NCBI GenBank assembly: GCA_942493235.1
Contig: OW818676.1
Location: 124,001-188,000 of the forward strand
Direction: 5' to 3'
Length of the DNA stretch: 64,000 bases
Origin: ENR-C587 sp942493235
Lineage (GTDB): Bacteria > Bacteroidota > Ignavibacteria > Kapaibacteriales > UBA2268
Under the pieces are notes generated by a model. It saw nothing but the letters and a program-made list of their open reading frames with translations. It was not told the DNA's origin and ran no database searches. Below, in pieces: positions 53,601 to 61,539 of the stretch. Position 1 is the stretch's first letter; every line of letters starts with the position of its first letter. A program made the translations under genes and the position numbers.

Positions 53601-56600
53601 ATGAGTTGTCGGGGCTACCAATGATACAGCATTGCCTGCCAAATCAGTTCCGGTAAGTGTAATTGTCTCAGCGACAGCACCTACAGCAGAACCATCTGTT
53701 GATATAACTCTTACAAATTTATAAGCATTTAATCCTGCGTCCCAAGTAGTGGCTTGATTTGATTTGTCATTTGCCGTACCTTCTGCGGCAATATATAATC
53801 TCGGTGCAGTTTGTAAAACTTCACTCGATGTTATTTTCAGATAATATGTACCTGCTTTTAATTTCGAATTTGCAGGCAATAAACCTGTTGTATAATCAAT
53901 ATTCGAATAATATGCGACTGAAAAAGTAGGAGGCGTACAGTCTATTCTTCCTAATTTGACAGAAGTTGTTGTAGGAGTTATATAATTAGCAATTGCCGGA
54001 GTATGGCTTAATACGGCAGTTACAGGATTACCACTTGCATCTACCGCATTAATTGTAATTGTTTCCCACTCGGAATTATCAGTACCGGCTTCCGAAACAA
54101 ATACTCTATGATAATAGTATTGGTCTCCGGTAAAATTAAATCCTGTTGCGTTTATAGTATCATTTTTTGTACCTTGTGCATCAATACTTATAAAAGGCTC
54201 TTGCATCAATGGTTTGCTTGAAGTAATACCTAAATAAACATTATTACTTGCATTAAATATTTTACTATCAGGCACTTCGGTTTGCAAATTCGAATCAAAA
54301 TAATATTGAATGTCAAATGTAGCTTTTACACCGTCTATTATTATATCTTTCTGTCCGGCTATGGAACTTGCACCGCCAACAGCCGGTAAAACAAATTCCG
54401 TTACAGGATTTAAGTCTTCGTCTATTATAGCAGCACCATTGTATAAATCTAACGTAGTAAGAGTATTAGTATAATCCAATCCATCAATAATATCGGATAT
54501 ATCGTCTTCTTGTACTAAATATGTCAAGTCAATATAATTTTGTGAAAACAATGTAGTTGCTGTCGAACCAATTGCTTTTCTTTTTGCAGCTCCGGTTTCA
54601 AGTTCTAATTCCAAAGTACCGGTAGCACCCGGAGTAAAATTAATATTTTTACTAAAAGTTACCCTTACTATAATGTCGTCAGTTGTTACTCCTGCGGAAT
54701 CAATACCATAAGTACCATTATCGTTCATAACGGTAACATTTGTTACTGTAGCGGCATTTGCATTTTTGCTTTCGGTATCTGTTCCTGCTGCCGAAACGTT
54801 ACCGGCAACATCTTTCAATGTTACTGAAGCAAGAATTGTGTTTACTCCGTCATCAAAAGCTGAAAGGTCAAGACTCCTTATCACTGGTGAAGCGGCTATA
54901 TCTGTATTTGACTCACTATTAGTATGAACAGCACCGGCATCGGTAACAGTAAAACTATATTTAGCAATATCAAGTTCTGTTGTTCCTAAATGAGTGAAGC
55001 TTAGTGATACTGCAGCTTTATTTCCACCGTTGATTATATTACCGCCATTTAGAGTTACTACCGGAGCGGTAGGAGCTGTCCGGTCTATAACTAAATTAGT
55101 TCCGTCATTGTCCCAATTAATAGAATTGCCAACTTTGTCTGTTACAACTGCTCTGAACTGTATGGTGGCAGGTTCAGTAAATTCCGAATTTGTTTCAAAA
55201 TCAGTATCTAAAATTGTAATTGTTTTTACTCCGGCAACTCTTTCGCCGTTTGTTATTGTAGAAGCTGTATTAGCTATTGGAGTCCAAGTACCGGCTACTA
55301 ATTTCTGCATTTCAAGGGTCATACTACCGTCATCTAATGTAGCATCTGCATTATTAATATTCACTTCTACCGTTATTGAAGTGTTTGTACTATTCCAATA
55401 TCCGGGAGTTTCAGTACCTCCAGTAGAAGTGATAGCACCCATTGCTTGAACCGGTACAGCAGGTAAAGAATTATCTAAAGTTACAGAGCCGGTATTGGCA
55501 GCGACTACTTGAGTACCCGGGTTACCATGTATATCCGTGAAGTCAATAGTAAATGCAACCGCACCATCTGTATCTGTGGCATCAGTTAAATAAGTAGAAG
55601 TCCAGTCAGTAGTTCCGCCGCTTACTAGATCGGCATTAGCTGCTGCGACAGCACCGCTTGTATAAGCAAGTGTTGGGGTAGCAGTAGGCTCTGAAGATGT
55701 AAATGTAAGTATAATATTGTCTCCGCCTCTTGCTAATGTAGTAACAGCATTATCCGAAACTATATCTACATTACTTAATGTAGGGACAGCTTGGTCTATA
55801 GTTAAAGTATTTACACTTTTTGTTCCTGTCTTCGGATTACCGTATTTATCTGTGATAATAGCATTAAACTCCCAAATATCATCTTCGGCATATCCTGTCA
55901 ATGCTTCAATATCGTTATCTAATACACTGAAAGTATAAGAACCTGCAATTCTATCGGCATCAAGTATAGTATATGGAGCAACTAATGATTGCTCACCAAC
56001 GAAAAGATTATCACTTGCTTTCAATTGAATAGTGCCACCGACCAATGTCAGGTCGTCTGCAATAGGAACTGTAATATCAACTCCGGTATTTGTTGAATTC
56101 AAATATCCTGTTACAACTGTATTGCCTGTCGCTACTACCGTACCAACGGTAAAATCAGCGGGTAATTCAGTATCAACTGTAAACTCATCGGCATTAATCA
56201 GAGTAGCTCCGGCAATTACGTTAGAAGCTAAATCTTGAGCAGCCCCAATTGTAATATCAACATTCTCTTTAGTATCAAGTATATCTGAATCAATTGTATA
56301 GCTTTGAGTAAATTGAGTAGTTGTGTTCCATGTCCCTGCCCCTATTGTTAATAATCCTGCCGTTATTGCAGGGTTAGAAAATGTAATAGTAGGAGTAACG
56401 CTTGATTTCATCGGTTCACTAAAGACTATAACCACGTTAAAGGTTTCACCGTCATCGGCTTTATTTATTAATGTATGCGAAGGCGTAACGCTTACTATAC
56501 TCGGAACAGCATTATCAATACTGAATGCATTATTTAAAACTAATGTATGACTTAAAGTAGCATCATCGGTAGCAACAACCTGTATCTTGACAGACGATTC

Positions 56601-59600
56601 ATTTACATCTGGAACTGTATATGTGTAGGTATATAAAAATGTTCCGAATGATTGCTCGTCTTTGCTAACAAATGCCATTGTTCCTCCGGGAATTGCAACA
56701 CTCAATGATGTTAACACAGATACAGTAGGATTTGTTGTAATTCCGCCATATTCTGTTACATAAAAAGTAATAGTTACAAAGTCGCCGGGTTTTACATAAG
56801 TAGCTCCTGCATCATTTATTACACTAACAATCGGCGATGTTACATCTTTGAGATTTTTTGTAACAATTGCACTTACAGGTGAAGCATTACCTGCATCATC
56901 ATAAATATTATTTAATAACGGAGTTAGTGTCATTGTTTCTGATCCGTTTGCTGTTCCATTTACATCAAAAAATACTCTATAAACAGCATCACCTGCAACA
57001 GAAGCATTAATTGTAGTTGCAGATTCGTCAGTATTTTTCTGAACAGAAATTAAATCAACACTTGTAGCGGCATCATAAAGCCCAACATTCATAGCAAGAG
57101 TAAAATTATTTTGATCAAAATCACCGCTTGTATTATCAGCTGAATAAATACCGCCATTCATAGTAACATCAAAATAATATTCGGTGCCGGCAGTAGCGAC
57201 ACTTATATTACCGGTTGAAATAGTATCTAAAGGTGTATTATCAATTATAAAAGAATTGTCAGCAGCAGTAGTAGCTAAGCTAATAGTATTTCCTGCTAAA
57301 TCTTTAATTGGAGAAGTACCATTATTTTTTATACTTATTGTTAAAGTTCCATCTCCGGTAAGTCCGGTTATATTATATGTATAATTTTGATCGTCACCGT
57401 CGGGAACTAAACTACTTCCTGTCTTACTAGTTCCGCCCAAAGTTTCGGTAATATCATCAGTAGCAGTAAAATCGGCAGGTACAATTGGCTCACTAAAAGC
57501 AATATCCATGCTTACATCATTATCTGAGGTTTTATAACCTGAACCAAGAGTTACCGGGATATTCAATGTTATTGTAACTGTAGGAGCAGTATTATCGATA
57601 GTAAATTTATAAGTATTTGTGCCTTGTGTAGTGTTAGGAACGTTCTCATTACCTGCTACATCGGTTACTCTGGTATGCACATAATAATCACCGTCCCCGT
57701 TTGGAATTGCTAAAGGCAAAGACCATGCTCCACTATTTAAAGTAGCTTCAGTCCAAATTACCGTATGAGATGTTGTAAAATTAGTTCCGTTCCAATAATA
57801 ATCTTCGCCAACGTCAAAAGTTCCATCTACTGTACCTATATCATTCCAGACTGCAACATATACATGATTGACACCTGTATTAAGTGTGCCCGCATCTTCA
57901 TAAGTTCCTGAAATAGTTGTAATAGCCTTCTGGCGACTATCGGCAACAGGGGCAGTAATAGGAGCAGTAGGAAGAGTATTATCAATTATATATGTTTCTC
58001 CTGTCTCAAAAGCAGTAGTTGAAGATGAATTCCCGATTATATCATTTACGGCTGAAGCATTAAAGTCAAGTCTTATTTCTGCATCACCATCTAATGTATT
58101 GGCTGTTACCTCATATACACTCGTTGCGGTAACCTCAACAGGAGCAGCAATTACTGCCGGACCGGCTCCTAAAGCACCATTAACAGAAGTTAACGTGAAA
58201 TCGGTATTTGCTAATGTAGCAGCATTAATATTTTCACTGAATGTAACCGTCCATGTAGTCGAAGTTGCATTAGTCTTCTGAACAACCGGAGTATTTTTTA
58301 CGATACTTACTACATAGGGTCGAACAGCGTCAAATACAATTTGCTGATTATCGGATATTGAACCGACATCACCGACAGCGGGTAATGTCAATATCGCATC
58401 GTTACCATTCTCGTCTTTAAGTGTTGCATCTAAAGTTAGAGTTAGTGAATTAATATCAACATAATCCAAATCAGTTACTACGTCTCCTTCTGTAACTGTA
58501 TAAGTTAGTGGCAGTGTTGTACTGCTCACATTGTTAACACCAATTTCAGCCGGCCAATTAGTTGGACCGGTTTCGAGTAATAGTTGTGCTTTTCCGGTTC
58601 CGGCAGTAAACACAACATTCTCTGAAAAAGTAATTACAAAATCTAATACTGTACCAATTTTATGAGGTCCATTACCTTGTGTACAAGTTACACTTGTAAC
58701 TATAGCAGGTGTAGCATCAATAGCAGGTGCATCGCCACTATTAGCAGGATTCAAATTATTTGCAGTCGGATGGTCATCTAAATCCTTTAGAGTTATACTA
58801 AGTGGCATATCCACACCATCGGCATTAGTACCGCCGGCAGGACTAACCGTGTAAACAATTGTATAGGTACCATTAAAATTATCGGTAAAATTGCTTATGC
58901 AATCTTCACCATTTATAGATATGGTAACAGGCTGAAGTTCTTCTTGCAAATTGGTCGCTGTTAGCAATAGCGTAACAGTTTCACCAATTTTCACTACTCC
59001 TGCATTGGGAGTATATGAAGTAATTACAAACCCCGGAGCAGTCAAAGTACTTGCAGTCCTTGACGCTATTGGCGAATATGATGCTGTCGTTACGTCATAG
59101 CCTCTTAAAATATATGTATAAGATCTATTTGGAGTTAATCCGGTAATAATAAATGGGCTAACAATATCCAAATCTGAAATTATATTTGTGTTATCAGTAT
59201 TATCTATAACAGTAAGATAATGCTCGTCGCAGTCTGTGCCGGGAGTAAATGTTATCTTTGTTCCGTTTGACCATTGCGGTATAGCAGCCAATACCGGAGC
59301 TGTTGTAGGATTAGCAGATTGCAATGTAGTAACAGTTCTCGGATTATTAGATGGTTCCGTGGTATTAAAGGTAGGGACATTGCCTACTAAATTGTAGTCA
59401 TAGATATGAATTTGATAAGCAGTATTTCCGGTTAGGAAGGATAAAGCTCCTGTCCTTATTGTACCGTTTATTATATCGGCAACTACATAAGTTGTAGTAC
59501 CATTTGTATAGACGTTAGCAGGGGTAGCCTCGGCAGTAGTTAAATTACCGCCTGCATCAACCAATGTTGTAATATCAGTTATTGAGGCTAAATAATTACT

Positions 59601-59831
59601 TTCAAAATTACCTACTACTACAGGACTCCAATTAGCTGTTCCACCATAGGCAACAACAATTAATCGATTGGAGCCGTTACCGCTAATCCATGACAGATTC
59701 ATTCCGTCATCTGTACGAGCTGTAAAGGAAAGATACCGTGACTGATTAGTTGGAGCAATTGCATAACTGTCAGTAAACGCACTAATTAGCATTATTATAC
59801 TTACAAAGAGTATAGTAAATAAACGCTTCAT
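42321..59831 (-). CDS. Giant secreted Ig-like-repeat protein with T9SS sorting domain
   Basis: A 5836-residue protein (roughly 600 kDa) from one 17.5 kb frame. A strong GGAGG (59841-59837) precedes the ATG. Order: signal peptide (1-24); two fibronectin-III-like domains (to ~270); dozens of ~70-110-residue Ig-like repeats (about 270-4260), many starting IDNTAPTV or DRTAPTAP and containing VTFSEPV, as in bacterial Ig-like (SwmB/Big-type) adhesin repeats; then Ig/PKD-like repeats with Cys and W residues (about 4260-5510: TISGC-, YQWKLNGN-type); an invasin-like and an FN3 domain (about 5515-5700); and a T9SS type A tail (CKVNPNPAKDVINFCI... SAGTYFLRVRSGDETLTQQVVIMP). Very low Lys/Arg, high Thr/Asn/Ala. 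Likely a cell-surface adhesin or filament. No catalytic domain seen. Confidence 0.92.
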   Translation of the reverse strand: MKRLFTILFVSIIMLISAFTDSYAIAPTNQSRYLSFTARTDDGMNLSWISGNGSNRLIVVAYGGTANWSPVVVGNFESNYLASITDITTLVDAGGNLTTAEATPANVYTNGTTTYVVADIINGTIRTGALSFLTGNTAYQIHIYDYNLVGNVPTFNTTEPSNNPRTVTTLQSANPTTAPVLAAIPQWSNGTKITFTPGTDCDEHYLTVIDNTDNTNIISDLDIVSPFIITGLTPNRSYTYILRGYDVTTASYSPIASRTASTLTAPGFVITSYTPNAGVVKIGETVTLLLTATNLQEELQPVTISINGEDCISNFTDNFNGTYTIVYTVSPAGGTNADGVDMPLSITLKDLDDHPTANNLNPANSGDAPAIDATPAIVTSVTCTQGNGPHKIGTVLDFVITFSENVVFTAGTGKAQLLLETGPTNWPAEIGVNNVSSTTLPLTYTVTEGDVVTDLDYVDINSLTLTLDATLKDENGNDAILTLPAVGDVGSISDNQQIVFDAVRPYVVSIVKNTPVVQKTNATSTTWTVTFSENINAATLANTDFTLTSVNGALGAGPAVIAAPVEVTATSVYEVTANTLDGDAEIRLDFNASAVNDIIGNSSSTTAFETGETYIIDNTLPTAPITAPVADSRQKAITTISGTYEDAGTLNTGVNHVYVAVWNDIGTVDGTFDVGEDYYWNGTNFTTSHTVIWTEATLNSGAWSLPLAIPNGDGDYYVHTRVTDVAGNENVPNTTQGTNTYKFTIDNTAPTVTITLNIPVTLGSGYKTSDNDVSMDIAFSEPIVPADFTATDDITETLGGTSKTGSSLVPDGDDQNYTYNITGLTGDGTLTISIKNNGTSPIKDLAGNTISLATTAADNSFIIDNTPLDTISTGNISVATAGTEYYFDVTMNGGIYSADNTSGDFDQNNFTLAMNVGLYDAATSVDLISVQKNTDESATTINASVAGDAVYRVFFDVNGTANGSETMTLTPLLNNIYDDAGNASPVSAIVTKNLKDVTSPIVSVINDAGATYVKPGDFVTITFYVTEYGGITTNPTVSVLTSLSVAIPGGTMAFVSKDEQSFGTFLYTYTYTVPDVNESSVKIQVVATDDATLSHTLVLNNAFSIDNAVPSIVSVTPSHTLINKADDGETFNVVIVFSEPMKSSVTPTITFSNPAITAGLLTIGAGTWNTTTQFTQSYTIDSDILDTKENVDITIGAAQDLASNVIAGATLINADEFTVDTELPADFTVGTVVATGNTVVTGYLNSTNTGVDITVPIADDLTLVGGTIQLKASDNLFVGEQSLVAPYTILDADRIAGSYTFSVLDNDIEALTGYAEDDIWEFNAIITDKYGNPKTGTKSVNTLTIDQAVPTLSNVDIVSDNAVTTLARGGDNIILTFTSSEPTATPTLAYTSGAVAAANADLVSGGTTDWTSTYLTDATDTDGAVAFTIDFTDIHGNPGTQVVAANTGSVTLDNSLPAVPVQAMGAITSTGGTETPGYWNSTNTSITVEVNINNADATLDDGSMTLEMQKLVAGTWTPIANTASTITNGERVAGVKTITILDTDFETNSEFTEPATIQFRAVVTDKVGNSINWDNDGTNLVIDRTAPTAPVVTLNGGNIINGGNKAAVSLSFTHLGTTELDIAKYSFTVTDAGAVHTNSESNTDIAASPVIRSLDLSAFDDGVNTILASVTLKDVAGNVSAAGTDTESKNANAATVTNVTVMNDNGTYGIDSAGVTTDDIIVRVTFSKNINFTPGATGTLELELETGAAKRKAIGSTATTLFSQNYIDLTYLVQEDDISDIIDGLDYTNTLTTLDLYNGAAIIDEDLNPVTEFVLPAVGGASSIAGQKDIIIDGVKATFDIQYYFDSNLQTEVPDSKIFNASNNVYLGITSSKPLMQEPFISIDAQGTKNDTINATGFNFTGDQYYYHRVFVSEAGTDNSEWETITINAVDASGNPVTAVLSHTPAIANYITPTTTSVKLGRIDCTPPTFSVAYYSNIDYTTGLLPANSKLKAGTYYLKITSSEVLQTAPRLYIAAEGTANDKSNQATTWDAGLNAYKFVRVISTDGSAVGAVAETITLTGTDLAGNAVSLVAPTTHANNSIFTDTKAPTIAANIFTDPISTTLLKDGAGKSIAWTSASITDAGGLATANSILIEIEYTNGGGWNTIYQGDNTSPQTFTLNSGSANSPTAQMRITVTDAAGNISTQESNVFTIDNGAPTVNTLTNITSIGADQYAKTGETITVNFTPSENVSISSATIGGKTLIAVPNTGYNAAYTFTYLTDGTETEGLQALSIGVTDIAGNTATFTEADFTDGSLQIIYDKTVPAIAAGVFTSPVLDDIWNPVAHNITWDNTKITDALYSGLTPTPITLEYLDDVGAWVQIATELENNGLYSWSVPSISLENTQLRITAIDTAGNTAYQDSPLFNIDNAGPTVVLSNNISGRTEVKEGDIIRIIATFNDEAGTSIDDTPPPTITITNGQGVGSNLENTNMLQTSNTEWYYDWTIPEGNLTCAVTISAADIAGNASQVATGVTTYKVDNTAPSVVITNLIGTTCVSEANVEIVLTATFTDGTNTIDEVVPPRINITNGISNGVNISNIVMTKSTNKIWTYSWTIPTEALNLINAHVSIIASDLAGNSSTAATGDIDYTIDNVKPSVVLFTPATTYVNGAYAVTVTFSERIDDFLESDINISGDGTATISGFNNISPGPSPNTVWTFTVTPTGAGSIILDINQDIAMDCSGNTNTASNILTRTYDISIPAINTREIATNGNTVSGIKYAKVGNTMTLTLTATKPITTPTVTIGDETAIVTGVSPTTTYTATVLVDSDSPIADGAATINVSGYQDEAGNAGPVYTTLSAGTEVVVDRENPTILTVGTVQMGAIVANRYFTDISFTKLYTNADGTGAITITDFATPVITTNTDGAVTSAVITHATQQNNTNPSFATALVAGAENARVFYTANTAPTGNEEISISFNNSAVYDAAGNSAVNQSTGNILFPDKAAPLISNLLINGVNTGNVWVKPGATADISFQIIERSGLSVDPTVTVYTEANVGTDAVWTSTDGTGSTIDPYIYHYTYTAVNANSVMRVLVSATDMVNITGTGTLTNAFTVDNVLPTVLSIERIGADQYLNAGETEASFTVTFSEPVSGVAANNFAIETTVGSPVTGVVANPVGIAPTAIWTVETNTLVNSSGDASFKLNLNANLSGITDRANNAQTAPFTSGAEFIRDVTNPIVAIDEYTYPFTNGTQALTFVITETYEGLNEAMLSGGALTSFVSGSDVSSIDGWTEANGATTITVQHTDLAGNTGSDTYDVTKDISAPNLTSIVRTGGAAQYTEADDVSYTVNFDEEILGLDNANFILQDLSDAITGESITSTTGPAPATTWTVLANTGTIGDGALRLDLANNTNVTDKAGNALAQATFNTGETYILDRTAPIANVTIVPTTTVAITNGYIINKATTSITITANFDETMNTGTPPTIAFNPNFDAILNNESFTSSYWFDSDTYIWVIAVTDAGFTALDNTITITGAVNLSLVEMIQKDIINQKVDQGLPVASDITVAKGTYNKADNATNTTFSVTFNEEMNTASLPVFDYSGNNLSGVFGAVSNSAWTLVNTVYTATLPVTDNNTTSIYANTLRLTATTARDLAGNYAAQTSDDITFNVDMIAPTIGTRTIASSGNVGYAKLNDIITLSLTASESITQPTVNLAGSAATVSAGPNTAYTATLTVAAGTTEGTTAIEVNTYSDASGNPGAPYTSASLGSVIIDRTSPEVAITAPADLTTTNGTQLLTYTSTDLNAGITRARITNGSFAPFGSSTAISALDNFGTAVNENTFIVEVEQTDLAGNQTISTRSFIKDMSDPTATVSYNKTLLNRADLGANTFVVTVDYDEDMDQGSTPAISFLDPSPAAVLTVGTNAGWTTSRRYIAYYNVVDGSSVGNIDVSVAGARDLAQNTQNPYLETDVIDMVLIGPALTTVTIASNNNAGANPTWAKVGNTITINITGSTDLQNVEATINGNIATISNGGDGFATTWVATYIMQEADNNGPVTFTIDYEDLTSNPGDQVTETTNSSAVTFDKTLPVITITAPTVINTKVNNTPITYTVTEANSGATTATANGTTYLAFADGSNASTLGGFDGIGEGTFALIIRHIDIAGNIGQATINLVKDVTAPDLSSIVLNCTNSSATLNFNEAVYGNSNGTGQLSDAKFTASRTGSGKAMTSYYLSSIPAAGSSSALMTLVWSISGSFTGAEIVNVDVSNNTSIYDQAGNAMITGSPATYYTNIPITVASLRDTIACVNSNITIPATIEGGHSATYQWQKYNTGTSGWDNLTNTAPYANVTTKILSINNVPLNLSGAQYRVVTSNLCYFDANAVTSSAAILTVNPSTIITSQPIGTTICANGSAVLSTSATGTSPFTYTLKYEQSAGSWVDAADGVPAGAVYTDLGASSSTVSGLSAGTHNFKFSVLGACGTVESNTAAINVIVTPDADITAATSTTFCDGASVELTADEPEDVNITYQWKLDGSDIDLATNRTYVATLSGVYTVTINNSTTTCSATTASGITVSAAIAPLTTITASGATTICSGASVLLTADEPEDVNITYQWIKDDVNIDLATNRTYTADASGDYKVLVSNTATLCSATTETATTVSVIAGATAPTAANVDRNNFCSDDNGNIVLSVTGGSGSTLVWATDDAFTNQVGTGNNLSIASPTVTSIYYARWETASCGNSSSVNIIVTVSQPSVAGTASGTTSICTGTGAAISLAAYTGTIQWQSSTNNIDFDDINLANAANYNTGNLTQTTYYRALVTNGACSSIPSNTITVTVNPIVTPAVSIAITSGANPTCSGSSVTFTATPTNGGSTPSYLWKVNGNDAGLGTSYTYTPNNNDVVYAIMTTSLDCVTGATANSTSITMNTITSPTAPTSINTTDNSFCSGTAGNMTLTAVGGVGTTLRWATDALFANSIGTGVSLVIAKPTITTTYYARWETVSCGNSDAISTVITVNPLPTVYNVSGGGQYCSGGTGVTISLSSSTTGVNYTLVKDGTPTATVISGVTGSGINFNNVTVAGTYTITAQNANTCSSTMNGNAIVTVSPLPAIGTIATAQSRCASGNVTFTSGTASENGVIDWSLDNFTSVAQAASNTFTTNVNVGTPITAYYRARNTVTGCTSAISQVVGTANALPTVPTITGNASIAQGQSLTLTAEAGYTSYSWSVDGGTITNGNNTNEITLNWAAIGTKSVTVTVTNASTCTATSLIKSILVTDACVAATITTQPNSTSVCQGSTATFTVVANGTNLTYAWYRVGSPTNTLVGSAATLSLSNAQTNGTYYVVIDNGCTTDPGVQSNNVALTVTSPSTPTVSIVSNDADNSICPNTSVTFTATANNLGGGTVAYQWKLNGNNTGNNQNTYTTAALVNADQVTCTITVSNGCVTSATANSTAITTTVLPVTSITVQPQPVTVAVGSNATFNVTASGTGLTYAWYKSGDVTVLSTTNSLTVTNVQAADNANEYYCVVTGTCGNITSNYAMLSIVLPASQLVITNNITSKESGIPFNVTVETRNSNGVATNVTSATPITFTLQTGTGTITGSGTIASGANQATISITYTYINGQMGAVLSANATGLTSGLSNSFNLLPAEPAAPALTSASLTRNTATINWTSSSAVMIFAISGSTDIVTPIVSEDNMDGNNATFTASSVFSTATNGQGTPVVINPTAKLLYIGTGSTITITGLTRTTNYVFAIYSYNGTTGTWNFNPNQVQFTSRTSSKDIIEDEDGLITGKFEICKVNPNPAKDVINFCIDAFEDGNYTIELYNISGDEVISQSQLLTKGNHSMTLDLFTQKGGISAGTYFLRVRSGDETLTQQVVIMP

Positions 59832-60302
59832 AAAATCCTCCGGAATTTAGTTAATATATTTAATAATATGTATATTCTTATTATTATTTTGATATTTGCT
59901 CAATTTATTTTAAATTTTTAATCTATTAATTCTTCTACGAATATTTAATATAAAACAAAATATTTACTTTTACAAATTATTTCTTTTAAATATTATTATT
60001 ATTCTTTTTATATCTAAGTCGTTTATTCATTATTTTTGATAAATATATTAAATATCTAAGCAATATTTCTAAAGATATTATCCAATTGAAAAATCAACTA
60101 TTCTATTTTTGAATCATTTAGCCTAAAGTTTTTGCATTATACAGCAGGCACTTAGTGCCAATTCCTTACGCCAAATCACAAAGATGATAAAGGCGTGCTA
60201 TATCAATAACTATTTTATTTTATAGCAGAATGGCATTTGCTACTTGAAAACTTATCTATTATCAATACGTAGCTTTACAGGCATGGGCGACAAAATTCGG
60301 TA
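59832..60302. other. Upstream region of the giant gene
   Basis: AT-rich, no gene seen. It should carry the giant gene's promoter, yet I find no clean TAnnTTTG with partner. The Shine-Dalgarno GGAGG is at 59837-59841. Confidence 0.4.
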
Positions 60303-60385
60303 TTATATCATTTTCTACTTGTAATGCGACAAATAAATGATTATATTTGTATATTGTCAATTGTCAATTGTTAAAAGGAAATGTT

Positions 60386-60889
60386 ATGGGTCGTCCAAAA
60401 ATATTGATAGATAATTCGTACCAACAACTATTGCATTCTGATATAAAAAAAATAACTGATTCAGATATAGTAATAAAACTAAAGGCGATATCTGCATCAT
60501 TGTCAAATAAAGAATCAGATGTAGCTATAATGTATGGCATATCTCGATCTACATTACTAAGATGGATCAGTAAATATCAAAAATATGGTGTAGAAGGTTT
60601 AAGGTCAAAAAAACGCGGTCACTATCCCGAGAAATTAAGCAAGGAAGAAAAAGCAATAATTTTCAAATGGATTAGCACAAGTAAAGACAATTCAGGCAAA
60701 CAGGTACATTGGACATTGGTTCGATTAATAAAGGAGATATTTACTGTATTCGGCAAAGAAATAGGAAAAACACCTTTATGGTTGACATTAAAGAAATTGA
60801 ATTTAACAATCAAAGTACCCAGACCTAAACATCATAAATCAAATGAAGAAGACCAATTAAACTTTAAAAAAAACTCAAATAATGATTAA
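60386..60889 (+). CDS. IS630-type transposase, N-terminal DNA-binding part
   Basis: A 167-residue protein starting MGRPKILIDNS at the ATG with AAGGAA at 60376-60381. A helix-turn-helix with VAIMYGISRSTLLRWISKYQKYGVEGL is followed by a winged-helix-like region and HWTLVRLIKEIF, as in the DNA-binding half of IS630 transposases. It ends in KKNSNND and overlaps the next frame by 8 bases. An A-run of eight lies at 60866-60873; losing one A there would fuse it to the catalytic half. Confidence 0.88.
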   Translation: MGRPKILIDNSYQQLLHSDIKKITDSDIVIKLKAISASLSNKESDVAIMYGISRSTLLRWISKYQKYGVEGLRSKKRGHYPEKLSKEEKAIIFKWISTSKDNSGKQVHWTLVRLIKEIFTVFGKEIGKTPLWLTLKKLNLTIKVPRPKHHKSNEEDQLNFKKNSNND

Positions 60890-61421
60890 TAATCTTCAAG
60901 AAAAAGAAAATTATAAAATAATGTTTTTTGACGAAGGGAGATTCGGTCTCCGATCAACAGTAATGCGAGTATGGGCTGAAAAAGGAAAACGATTATCAGT
61001 AATGGTACAACAAGGTTTTAAAAATTTCTATGGTTTTTCATCAGTATGTCCATTTGACGGTACCAATTATTCATTGCTATTACCTGGAGTAAATACAGAG
61101 CTAATGCAATATTACATTGATAATCTTAGTAAAGAATTTTCGGATAAAAAAATAATATTATTTATGGATCAAGCCGGTTGGCATAAATCAAGGAACTTAC
61201 AGATACCAGAAAACATTAGGTTTGAATTTTTACCTGCATATTCGCCAGAATTAAATCCGGTCGAGAAACTATGGCAATGGATTAAAAAAGAATGTTTACA
61301 CAATTTTATTTACAATTCTCTAAAAGAACTAGAGGATGCTGTAATTGTAGAATTTCAAAAACTTACTTTGTCAAAATATAAAAAATTATGTAATTGCAAT
61401 TATATGTCCTATTTCATGTAG
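60882..61421 (+). CDS. IS630-type transposase, catalytic DDE part
   Basis: A 179-residue frame starting at ATG 60882. FFDEGRFGL (first Asp), LFMDQAGWHKS (second Asp) and LPAYSPELNPVEKLWQWIK (Glu) are the IS630 catalytic motifs, all intact. The frame extends upstream of the ATG as KKTQIM, in register with a fused product. It may be made by coupled restart at the overlap, or as a fusion after a frame change at 60866-60873. Confidence 0.88.
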   Translation: MINNLQEKENYKIMFFDEGRFGLRSTVMRVWAEKGKRLSVMVQQGFKNFYGFSSVCPFDGTNYSLLLPGVNTELMQYYIDNLSKEFSDKKIILFMDQAGWHKSRNLQIPENIRFEFLPAYSPELNPVEKLWQWIKKECLHNFIYNSLKELEDAVIVEFQKLTLSKYKKLCNCNYMSYFM

Positions 61422-61460
61422 GAAATGATATAATATAGTATAGCTCCCTACTACACACAT

Positions 61461-61498
61461 AAAAAAAGCCCCTAACTTTAAGTCAGGGGCTTTTAAAC
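61461..61498 (-). terminator. Terminator of the second giant gene
   Basis: AAAAGCCCCTAACTT (61464-61478) pairs with AAGTCAGGGGCTTTT (61480-61494 region) with one mismatch, followed on the minus strand by seven T. It lies just right of the IS630 end. Confidence 0.88.
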
Positions 61499-61539
61499 AA
61501 CCTAATAAAAGGTCATTTGATATAATCACGAGATAAGTA

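Larger units (their letters stand above)
60303..61433 (+). mobile_element. IS630-family-like insertion sequence, 1131 bp
   Basis: Inverted ends about 30 bases long, TTATATCATTTTCTACTTG on the left and, from the right, TTATATCATTTCCTACATG, with scattered mismatches after. It is flanked by TA on both sides (60301-60302 and 61434-61435), the target duplication used by IS630/Tc1-mariner. Two overlapping frames encode the transposase. Confidence 0.92.

Noticed and set aside
42877..58281. Many 60-150-codon open frames on the plus strand inside the giant gene
   Set aside because: They are antisense shadows of a repetitive, stop-poor coding sequence; they lack ribosome sites and resemble no family.
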